Shown here one piece after another: positions 9,725-17,053 of a DNA stretch of 25,585 nucleotides. Where the stretch lies: contig JARRNJ010000061.1 of the NCBI GenBank assembly GCA_037385045.1, forward strand, positions 1 through 25,585. Reading direction: 5' to 3'. The translations under genes and the position numbers were made by a program. Numbering within the stretch: the stretch's first letter is position 1; each line of letters begins with the position of its first letter. The notes under the pieces are model-generated. The model searched no databases. It had not been told where the DNA came from and saw only the letters and a list, made by a program, of their open reading frames with translations. Source of the DNA: JARRNJ01 sp037385045. GTDB lineage: Bacteria; Pseudomonadota; Gammaproteobacteria; JASBUN01.

Positions 9725-12273
9725 TTACTGAGGCGCCGGCCCCTCGCTGACCTGCACCAGGTCGCCGATCCGGAGCCACTTGGCGAACGCCTGCTGCACC
9801 TGTTTGGCAGTGAGCGCCGCATAGCGGTGCGCCGCCCGGGTCGGCTCGTCCAGAGGCAACCCCAGCCGCACGCGATGCAGATAGCCCGAAGCGATGGCAT
9901 CGACGCTGGACTCGGACAAGGGAATTTCGCGCAGTACCAGCGCCTTGGCCTGGCGCAGCTCGCGGGCACTGACGGGCGTGGTCTGCATCTGGCGCAGGTC
10001 GCGCTCGATGATGGCGCGCGCCTTGGAGACATTGGGCGGATTGCAGGCGTAGTTGACGAAGTACACCGCCCGGGTGCGGCCCACTTCGAAATCCGAACCC
10101 ACGTAGTACACCAGCCCGCCGTTTTCGCGCAGGTCCCGGTACAGGCGCGTTGCATAGAAGCCGCCGCCGAGCACGTGATTGCCCAGCTGCAATGCGTAGT
10201 AGTCCGGGTTCAGGCGGTTCAGGCCCAGGGTCTCGGCCAGCATCACCTTGTCCTGCACCCGGCTGGGGTTGGGTACCACGGTGGTCGCCGGGCGGTTGGG
10301 AGGCACCGGCGGCAGCAGGGTTTCGGGCTTGGGGCCGCGGGCTTTCCAATGGCCGAAATAGCGCTCGATGACCGCCCGCGCGTGTTGCGGCGTGACCTTG
10401 CCCACCACCACGATGGTGGTCAGGTCGGGGCGGAACACGTCGCGGTAGTAGCGGCGCACGTCGGCACGGGTCAGCGCCGCCACGCTCGGCGCAGTGGCGT
10501 GGCGCAGCGTCGGGTCATGGTGGGGAAACAGGTCGCGCTTGAGGGAGTGGCGCACCCGATGTCGTCCAGCGCTTTTTGAAACGCCACCCGGTCGAGCTTG
10601 TGGGTGCCGTAGGAGAACAGCTGCGCCAACACCTGGTCGACTCCTTCCTGGCCCGGCGGTGTCTCCAGTTCCGGCCGGTTGCGGATGTGTCCGTACACGC
10701 TCACCGTGTCGCTGATCGACTCCGGCTGTACGATCAGGCGGATGCCGTTGGCAAGATGAAACTCCTTGGGCTGCAGCGTGGAACGGGGCACCGACACGCG
10801 CTTGACCGCGGCCCTGGCCCAGGCCGGAAGCTTCACCGCCGTGGTCTTCTCCGGTGCAAACGATTCCTTGCCGCCGAATCCCTTGGATGAAATGGGCTTG
10901 CCGGAACGCTGTGGCGTCACCACCGCGACGATGGCATGGTCGAGATCCAGGTATTTCCTTGCCGCGCGGTTGACGTCCGCCACGGTCACGCGCTGAATCG
11001 CCTGGGCATCGGCGTCCGGCGATGCGCGGCCCTCCACCGCCAACGCCTGGGACCAGGCCGACGCAAGGCCGGAAATGGAGTTCTTCTGGAATTCCGCCGA
11101 GGCCAGCTCGGCCCGTTTGGCGGCCGCCACCAGGTCGGCCGATACCCCGTGTCTGGCAACGTGGAGGAGGATGGCGCGCAGGTGTTTCACCAGCCTGGCG
11201 CCGTCGCCGCCGTGCGGAAACGCTGCAGTGGCGTAGCCCAGACCGGCGTCCGGCAGCGCCTGGAAGGAAAAACCCGCGTCCAGCGCCTTGCCCTCGGGCA
11301 CCAAGTCGTAGAGTTTGCCGCGCTGACTGTCGAGCACATCGGCCAGCACCTGGGCGGCGGCATAGTCGGGACTGCGATAGCCCGGCATCCGCAGCGCCAC
11401 GACCGCCATGCCGTACGGCAGGTCGGTCTTGGTGTGCAGGGTCTGCGGCGCCATGGCCTGCAGATGCACGGCCGGGCGTTGCGGGATCCGTTTCTTCGGG
11501 ATGGTCCCGAACAGCTGCTTGATGCGCCGCAGGGTCGCGGCGGGCTTGACGTCGCCGACCACCACCAGGATGGCGTTGTTGGGGGCGTACCAGCGATCAT
11601 AGAACTGCTTCAACATGGCGCCCGTGGTCTTGTCGAACGACGGCTTGGTGCCCAGCGCATCGTGGGCGTAAGGCGTGCCGTGAAAGGCGGCCTTCAGCAG
11701 GCGCGTGTAGAGCACGTACTGGGGACTGGAAAGATCCTGGGCGACCTCTTGTTCGATCGCCTTGCGCTCGTGATCCCACAGCTTCTCACTGTCCAGTACC
11801 CCGCGCATGCGCAGCGACTGGATGTGCAGCGCCATGTCCAGGTCGTCGGCGGGCACGGTGAAGAAATACTGGGTCACCGTCTGCTGCGTATCGGCGTCGA
11901 ACATGCCGCCCATTGCCGCCGTGATATCCGCCAGTTGGCCCGCCGACAGGCCCGGACTGCCGCGGAACATCATGTGCTCCTGGGCGTGGGCGGTGCCCGG
12001 AAACCCCTTGGGCGCCTCGTTGGACCCCGCCAGATAATTGACCTCGGTGGTAACCACCGGAGCCAGGGGATTGCGCACGATCACCACCCGCAGGCCGTTG
12101 TCCAGCGTGGCGCGCAGCACGGCGCTGTCAGCGCCGGCGCCCGCCGCCCAGGAAATGCCCGGGAGCAGCAGCCAGATTAGCAGCAGCATGATGCTGCGCT
12201 GCAGGGTTCCGTGCGGGCCAAGTTGGAGATCGTGCGAAAGTGTGGGGAAGCCAAAGCGAAAAGTACGCGACAT
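9725..12273 (-). pseudogene. M16 (pitrilysin/insulinase) zinc peptidase, broken by internal deletion and frameshift
   Basis: Two minus-strand frames together encode one two-domain M16 protein. From ATG 12273 there is a long n-region, a hydrophobic signal core (30-43, LLLIWLLLPGISWA), then the peptidase domain with HxxEH (His96-Ala-Gln-Glu99-His100) and the downstream ligand Glu176 (ERKAIEQEVAQ). This frame ends its homology at 'AFQKALDDIG' (about 10558). Homology resumes in a different frame at 10555 (VRHSLKRDLFPHHDPTLRHAT) and continues through the second M16 domain ('NHVLGGGFYATRLYRDLRENGG') to TAA at 9725. Two-domain homologues usually have roughly 60 residues between these points. So the gene lacks a segment and is out of frame. 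A collapsed assembly is possible. The intact product would be a periplasmic peptidase. An alternative ATG at 12189 would leave only the signal core. Confidence 0.85.
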
Positions 12274-12495
12274 CGTCGTCAACCGCTGCCTTTCATCGTC
12301 GGATAGAGAATCAATTGTGTGGCCGGCGCCGGCGATGCACCGGGACACGCAGCCGGGGCGGCTGCAGTCGATAACCATTTGTATATCAGTTTCGACGCCG
12401 CGCGGGGCGAAGTCCACCGCAGGGGCAGCTGCGGCGTTGAACATTACATGATCGTAACAACGCCGGCCGGCGCACCGGTGCGCCGGCGTCAACGA

Positions 12496-12524
12496 TTGCC
12501 GCCCAACCGCGGTTTTCCTATGCT
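12496..12524 (+). promoter_or_regulatory. Promoter of the peptidase/ATP-grasp operon, near-leaderless
   Basis: TTGCCG (12496-12501) and TATGCT (12519-12524) are 17 bp apart. The ATG at 12533 begins 8 bases after the -10, the same spacing as at rluE, so the mRNA leader would be about 0-3 bases. No Shine-Dalgarno sequence precedes the ATG, which fits. Confidence 0.55.
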
Positions 12525-12532
12525 TGAGCGTC

Positions 12533-13582
12533 ATGGGGAAACGCACACAATCGGGCCGGCCATCGACAAAGCTCCGGGGCTGGGCGCGCTGGCCAAAGGA
12601 AAAACTGCTCGACGCGCGCATCTGCGACCTGGGTCTCGCTATCGAAAGCTCCCCCCTGGAGCCCCGCATCGAGCAGCTGTACGGTGAGCTGGAGCGCAAA
12701 GGCCTGTGCTTCCGTCCACACTTCTGGCTCTCCGACGATTGGTACTGCCCCGACGATGTCCCGGGGGTCGCAATCCCGTTCTTTCTGGCCCACCCGAGGC
12801 TGCGGCGGCTGGAACAGGAGTTCGTCATGGAGGTGGAGGGCGGCACGCGGGACTGGTGCATGCGCCTCCTGCGCCACGAAACCGGCCACGCCCTGCTCAA
12901 CGCCTATCGGCTGCACGAACGACGGGGCTGGAAACAACAATTCGGCCGCCCCAGCGCGCCATATCCGGAAACCTATCTGCCGCGCCCCTACAGCAAGCGC
13001 TACGTGCTCAACCTCCCCCATTGGTATGCCCAGGCCCATCCCCACGAGGACTGGGCCGAGACATTTGCCGTCTGGCTACAGCCGCGCCCCGACTGGCGCA
13101 AGCGTTACCGTAACTGGCCGGCGCTGAAGAAACTCCAGTATGTGGACCGCCTGATGGAAGAGCTTCGCGACAGGCGCCCGCGGCTGCGCAATCAGCGTCA
13201 GGTGTTCCCCGTGGAGAAGATGTGCACGACGTTGCGTGACTACTACGAGGACAAGACTGCGCGCTACGGGTCAGATATTCCGGAATTCTTCGACCGGGAC
13301 CTGCGCAAGTTGTTTTCCTCGGCGCCGGAACATCAGCGCAATGAGCGGGCGTCGCGCTACATTCGACGCAACCGTGCCGACGTCATCGCGATCGTCGAAC
13401 GCTGGACTTCGGAATACAAATACCGTATTAACCAGGTACTCAAAGACATGATCGGGCGCTGCGATGCACTGCAGCTGCGCGTGGCCCGCACCGACGAAGA
13501 AATGAAGCCAGAGATGATCGCCTTTCTCACCATGGTCGTCATGTACAAGCTCCATAGCGGAGGTTTCCGGCTGTCGCTATGA
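12533..13582 (+). CDS. Putative zinc-binding metallopeptidase (Peptidase_Mx-like)
   Basis: A 349-aa soluble protein, no signal peptide seen. The zincin signature is His115-Glu116-Thr-Gly-His119 within 'RLLRHETGHALLNAYRL'. About 50 residues on comes HPHEDWAETFAVWL (169-182), where Glu172 or Glu176 would be the third ligand. The HExGH plus HPxEDxAET pairing is what I know from the 'putative zinc-binding metallo-peptidase' family (Peptidase_Mx). The C-terminal third (about 215-349) is charged and helical-looking, with no motif I recognise. ATG 12533 (MGKRTQS) is preferred over TTG 12524 because of the promoter position. Its TGA overlaps the ATG of the next gene, so the two are translationally coupled, which suggests the peptidase acts with the ATP-grasp enzyme. 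The substrate is unknown. Confidence 0.75.
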   Translation: MGKRTQSGRPSTKLRGWARWPKEKLLDARICDLGLAIESSPLEPRIEQLYGELERKGLCFRPHFWLSDDWYCPDDVPGVAIPFFLAHPRLRRLEQEFVMEVEGGTRDWCMRLLRHETGHALLNAYRLHERRGWKQQFGRPSAPYPETYLPRPYSKRYVLNLPHWYAQAHPHEDWAETFAVWLQPRPDWRKRYRNWPALKKLQYVDRLMEELRDRRPRLRNQRQVFPVEKMCTTLRDYYEDKTARYGSDIPEFFDRDLRKLFSSAPEHQRNERASRYIRRNRADVIAIVERWTSEYKYRINQVLKDMIGRCDALQLRVARTDEEMKPEMIAFLTMVVMYKLHSGGFRLSL

Positions 13583-14604
13583 AGAAGTTGCGGATCATGA
13601 TGTTGATGCACTCGGACCTGGTGCCGCCGGAGGATCTTCACGACGAAGAAGATCCGCGCATGGAAAAGTACCGCACCGAGTACGACGTAAAGACGGCTCT
13701 TCTGAAACTCGGCCACGACGTCCGCGTTGTCGCCGTCGATGACGACTTGGCGCCCATCCGCCGCACCATCGAGGAATGGAAGCCGCATATCGCCTATAAC
13801 CTCCTGGAGGCCTTCGCCGGCAACGGGGCGCTGGACTACTACGTGGTCAGCTACCTGGATGCGGTCAAGATGCCCTACACCGGCTGCAACCCGCGCGGTC
13901 TCGTGCTGGCGCGCGACAAGGCGCTGTCAAAGAAAATCCTCAGCTATCACCGCATCAAGGTGCCGCGGTTTCGGGTATTCCGCTGGGGCCGCACCATACA
14001 ACGGACCCAGGTGCGCAAACTGCCCTACCCCATGGTGGTCAAGTCGCTGCTGGAACAGGGATCCGTGGGCATTGCCCAGGCCTCCTACGTGAGTAACGAG
14101 GACGAGCTGGTGGAGCGGGTGATCCAGGTCCAGGAGATGACCGGGGGCGACGCCATTGCCGAAGAGTACATCGACGGGCGCGAACTCTATGTCACGGTGA
14201 TCGGCAACAAGCGCCTGCAGGTGCTGCCGATCCGGGAGTTGATCTTTCAAAATCACGACGAGTCGGCGCCCCGGATCGCCACTTACAAGGTCAAATGGGA
14301 CGAGAAATACCGCGAGCGCCACGGCATCGACTACCAGTTCGTGCGCAACCTGCCGGCCGGCGTGGCGGACTATGTCCCCAAGCTGTGCAAGCGCATCTAC
14401 CGCATCCTCGAATTGAGCAGCTATGCACGCATGGACCTGCGCCTTGGCACCGACGGCAAGGTCTATGTTCTTGAAGCCAATCCCAACGCCGCCATCGCCA
14501 ACAATGAAGACGTGGCCTTTTCCGCGGAGAAGGCCGGCATGAGCTACGAACAGTTCATCCAGCGGATTGTCAATCTGGGCCTGCGCGCCACGTCGCGCCG
14601 TTAG
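13579..14604 (+). CDS. ATP-grasp ligase, D-Ala-D-Ala ligase-like
   Basis: A 341-aa ATP-grasp carboxylate-amine ligase. The N-terminal domain (1-95) starts KKLRIMMLMHSD and includes 'HIAYNLLEAFAGNGALDYYV', the counterpart of the Ddl 'FNxLHGxxGEDG' block. The grasp region has MPYTGCNPRGLVLARDKAL, YPMVVKSLLEQGSVGIA (phosphate-binding loop), AEEYIDGRELYVTVIGN, and the metal ligands Asp286 (RMDLRL), Glu299 and Asn301 (VLEANPN). The chemistry should be acyl-phosphate activation of a carboxylate and ligation to an amine. It overlaps the upstream zinc peptidase by ATGA and is not in a cell-wall cluster. 'HGxxGE' is altered to 'AFAGNG', so a housekeeping Ddl role is unlikely. The product is unknown. 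Confidence 0.82.
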   Translation: MKKLRIMMLMHSDLVPPEDLHDEEDPRMEKYRTEYDVKTALLKLGHDVRVVAVDDDLAPIRRTIEEWKPHIAYNLLEAFAGNGALDYYVVSYLDAVKMPYTGCNPRGLVLARDKALSKKILSYHRIKVPRFRVFRWGRTIQRTQVRKLPYPMVVKSLLEQGSVGIAQASYVSNEDELVERVIQVQEMTGGDAIAEEYIDGRELYVTVIGNKRLQVLPIRELIFQNHDESAPRIATYKVKWDEKYRERHGIDYQFVRNLPAGVADYVPKLCKRIYRILELSSYARMDLRLGTDGKVYVLEANPNAAIANNEDVAFSAEKAGMSYEQFIQRIVNLGLRATSRR

Positions 14605-14670
14605 CTCGCACCTCGCTACTCGCTACTCGATTGCGCGCTGCTTCATCCGGGCTGCCGGTGCAAACAGCGA

Positions 14671-15150
14671 TTACGCCAGCGCGCTATCGGAGATGACGAT
14701 GCCGTCCTCGTCGGCGTAGAGATACTCGCCGGGATTGAATATGACGCCGCCGAAGGCCACCGGGACCCCGGTCTCGCCGGCCCCCGTCTTCAGGCTCTTG
14801 CGCGGATGCACGGCGAGCGCCCGCACGCCGACCGCTATCCGGGCCATGTCCGCGCAATCCCGGATGCAGCCGTTGACCACCACGCCCGCCCAGCCGTGGT
14901 CCACGGCCAGCTGCGCAAGCCTGTCGCCGAGCAGCGCACAGCGCATGGAGGCGCCGCCGTCGACCACCAGCACCCGCCCGTCGCCCGGCGTTTCCAGCAT
15001 CCGGCGCACCAGCACGTTGTCTTCGAATACCCGCACGGTGGCAATGCATCCGCTGAAACGCGGCCGCCCGCCGAAATCGCGAAACCCCGGATGCACCACG
15101 CGCACCTGCTGGGCGTGATCGTCACACAAATCAGTCGTCTTCAAGTCCAT
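14671..15150 (-). CDS. rraA: RraA-like protein (RNase E activity regulator / HMG-aldolase fold)
   Basis: A 159-aa protein from ATG 15150 (MDLKTTDLCDDH); E. coli RraA is 161 aa. Family blocks: TTDLCDDH near the start, FGGRPRFSGCIATVRV, GRVLVVDGGASMRCALLGDRLAQLA, GWAGVVVNGCIRD and VRALAVHPRKS. In E. coli RraA binds RNase E and inhibits RNA decay. The same fold includes 4-hydroxy-4-methyl-2-oxoglutarate aldolases, whose GxxxD…RD residues are also present here, so enzymatic activity cannot be excluded by sequence alone. ATG 15162 is a possible alternative start. It converges on the ATP-grasp gene and lies about 50 bp downstream of the small Cys-rich gene. Confidence 0.85.
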   Translation of the reverse strand: MDLKTTDLCDDHAQQVRVVHPGFRDFGGRPRFSGCIATVRVFEDNVLVRRMLETPGDGRVLVVDGGASMRCALLGDRLAQLAVDHGWAGVVVNGCIRDCADMARIAVGVRALAVHPRKSLKTGAGETGVPVAFGGVIFNPGEYLYADEDGIVISDSALA

Positions 15151-15200
15151 GGTCGTATCCATTTCTTCGCGGGAGACTTGGCCCCGCGTTCCCGTCCCCG

Positions 15201-15383
15201 TCAATCGGGACAAAAGCAGGCGCTGGAGCCCCAGTCAGGATGCTCGCGTCGGCTGTGCTCCAGACACGCGCGGCGGGCCTGCTCCACGGTCTCGGCATAG
15301 AAATGTTCGTGGCACACCCGGCAGCGGCAGAATTTCGGTTCCGATTTCACCGAATGGGTGGCGGGCCGCTGGCGGTCGGTCAT
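15201..15383 (-). CDS. Small cysteine/histidine-rich protein, probable zinc-binding
   Basis: A 60-aa protein from ATG 15383 (MTDRQRPATHS), chosen over a longer frame from 15482 because the extra residues are low-complexity and a GTGGAA stands about 8 bases upstream. Cys19, 21, 24, 40, 56 and 58 with His25, 27, 43 and 48 make a compact metal-binding pattern (CRCRVCHEH, CLEHSRREH, CFC). The family is not recognised. It lies just upstream of the RraA-like gene on the same strand and may be cotranscribed. Confidence 0.65.
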   Translation of the reverse strand: MTDRQRPATHSVKSEPKFCRCRVCHEHFYAETVEQARRACLEHSRREHPDWGSSACFCPD

Positions 15384-15609
15384 CTGTATTCCACGCTCAA
15401 TCTCCGCGCCATTTCCGTCCGACGCTGAGCAGTGCCCGGATCTCCCGGTCCGGTTCCGGCCCAGCCAGCCGGCCGCATACACGCCGAATCCGCATCAAAG
15501 GCACACGCCCGAGGCAAGCTATGCGGGGAGAACCGCAACCGGCGGACGGGCAAGGGGGCCCATCGATCGGCTCCGGCTTGGAATCTGCGCGCCCGGACAC
15601 TGCAGCCCG

Positions 15610-15993
15610 CTAGTCCTTGCCCGGTGGTGGATCGAAGAGCCGATCCAACTCGCTGCGGGGGTCGTCGTGCTCCGACTCGGGGGCAGACGTGGCAGCGCCG
15701 CCGAACAACGCATCGAGTTCTGCGGCAGCCGTCCGCGCCGCGGCATCGTCGGGGGCGCGGTAGGCCCCGGACCGGGGCTGAAAATAACCGCAAAAATTGG
15801 CCCGTTCCTTTTCGCCCACCGCATCGGCCACCGGCTCGCGGCAGCTCTGGCTCACAGTGGGATCGTAAAACCTGCACAGTCGGCAGACGTGCAATTGCGC
15901 CCCGCACGCACCACACTCCGCCAGCCGGCCCAGGGGCAGCGGCTGGTCATCGAGAGGCGCACCGCATTTCCAGCACACCAGGGCTTCGCTCAT
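15610..15993 (-). CDS. Zinc-ribbon protein with duplicated C-terminal ELDxLF motif
   Basis: A 127-aa protein starting MSEALVCWKCGAP, with GGGAG 6 bases before the ATG, which decides this start over 16188. Four CxxC-type pairs or partners are seen: Cys7/10, Cys27/30, Cys37/40, then Cys51 and Cys68. This fits a double zinc ribbon followed by a conserved 'FYDPTVSQSCREP…KERANFCGYF' block that I have seen in hypothetical gammaproteobacterial proteins. The tail (75-127) is disordered-looking and carries ELDALF (92-97) and ELDRLF (115-120), suggesting a repeated short binding motif. Function unknown. It is divergent from the EamA gene. Confidence 0.75.
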   Translation of the reverse strand: MSEALVCWKCGAPLDDQPLPLGRLAECGACGAQLHVCRLCRFYDPTVSQSCREPVADAVGEKERANFCGYFQPRSGAYRAPDDAAARTAAAELDALFGGAATSAPESEHDDPRSELDRLFDPPPGKD

Positions 15994-16100
15994 GCCGATC
16001 TCCCGTTCATGCCGCCCGCCCCATGGTACGCGCCGCGTGCGCGGCGATACAAGCCGAGGGATACGCGCGCCGCACGGATGCAGCCGGCCGCAGGCTTGCT

Positions 16101-16106
16101 TACAAT
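16101..16106 (+). promoter_or_regulatory. Likely -10 box for the EamA transporter gene
   Basis: TACAAT stands 33 bases before the ATG at 16140. No convincing -35 is visible 16-18 bp upstream, so an activator may be needed or the assignment may be wrong. Confidence 0.35.
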
Positions 16107-16139
16107 AGCTGTTTTGCGCGCAACCCGGCCCCATTCCGC

Positions 16140-17051
16140 ATGGCAGACCCGCACCTGAGCCGCCGTCACGTGTTGACGGCCTACGCACTGTTGACCTTCA
16201 CCACCCTGTGCTGGGGCGGCAATGCGGTGGTCGGTCGTGCGCTGCATGCGGCCATACCCCCGGTGACCTTCGCCTTTTGGCGCTGGGCGGTGGCGTCGTT
16301 GATTCTGCTGCCCTTCACCTGGCGCCACGTGCGCGACGACTGGCAGCGCATCCGGGCCTCCTGGCCCATCCTGCTGCTGCTGTCGATTCTCGGCATCAGC
16401 TGTTTCAATACCATGCTCTATCAGGCCGCGCACACCGCCACCGCAACCAACATCGCCTTGATCCAGACCGCCATGCCGGCGGTGATCGTGTTGCTGAGCC
16501 TGCTGCTGTTCGGTGAGCGCATCTCGGCCAAATCGGCACTGGGCGTCGCGCTCAGTATCGGCGGCGCGGTGTACGTGGTGGTGCACGGCGATCTGCGCGC
16601 GCTCACCGACATGGAAATCGTACCCGGCGACCTGTGGATGCTGAGCGCGGTGATCCTCTACGCCATGTACTCCGTGCTGCTGCGCAAGCGCCCGGCGCTG
16701 CATCCCCTGAGCCTGGTGACGGTGACGTTCGTGGTGGGGGACCTGCTGCTGCTGCCCCTGTACGGGTGGGAATGGTCCCGGCGCGGCGCGCCGCCGCTGA
16801 ATGCCGAGGTGATCTCCGGCATCCTTTATGTCGCCGTGTTCCCCTCGATTCTCGCCTACCTGGGCTGGAACCGGGGGGTGCAGATCATCGGCCCCAACCG
16901 TACCGGGCTGTTCATCTGCCTGGTGCCGGTGTTCGCCTCGGGGCTGGCCATCCTGTTCCTGGACGAGCGCCTGCACCTGTACCACGTGGTCGGGCTGGCG
17001 TTGATCCTGTGCGGATTCCTGTTGTTCAACGTTCCGCGCCGAGGCACGTGA
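16140..17051 (+). CDS. EamA/DMT-family transporter
   Basis: A 303-aa inner-membrane protein with ten hydrophobic segments in two EamA repeats. Repeat 1 (about 14-145) opens with LLTFTTLCWGGNAVVGRAL and has 'ATNIALIQTAMPAVIVLLSLLLFGERIS'. Repeat 2 (about 165-300) has GDLWMLSAVILYAMYSVLLRK and ends 'NRTGLFICLVPVFASGLAILFLDERL'. The repeated 'L…PvF…lFLgErl' feature at the end of each half is the family hallmark. Members export or import amino acids, nucleotide precursors or other small metabolites; the substrate cannot be told from this sequence. Its stop is 2 bp from the stop of convergent nadE, leaving no room for a terminator. Confidence 0.9.
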   Translation: MADPHLSRRHVLTAYALLTFTTLCWGGNAVVGRALHAAIPPVTFAFWRWAVASLILLPFTWRHVRDDWQRIRASWPILLLLSILGISCFNTMLYQAAHTATATNIALIQTAMPAVIVLLSLLLFGERISAKSALGVALSIGGAVYVVVHGDLRALTDMEIVPGDLWMLSAVILYAMYSVLLRKRPALHPLSLVTVTFVVGDLLLLPLYGWEWSRRGAPPLNAEVISGILYVAVFPSILAYLGWNRGVQIIGPNRTGLFICLVPVFASGLAILFLDERLHLYHVVGLALILCGFLLFNVPRRGT

Positions 17052-17053
17052 CA

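Noticed and set aside
10936..12180. 414-codon plus-strand frame opposite the M16 gene
   Set aside because: Antisense to clear M16 peptidase homology; composition is low-complexity.
12319..12687. 122-codon frame upstream of and across the zinc peptidase start
   Set aside because: No ribosome binding site, no recognisable sequence, and it overlaps the start of a better-supported gene.
13579..14604. Naming the ATP-grasp gene ddl
   Set aside because: It resembles D-Ala-D-Ala ligase overall, but the N-terminal HGxxGE-type block is altered and the partner gene is a peptidase, so the cell-wall name would overstate it.
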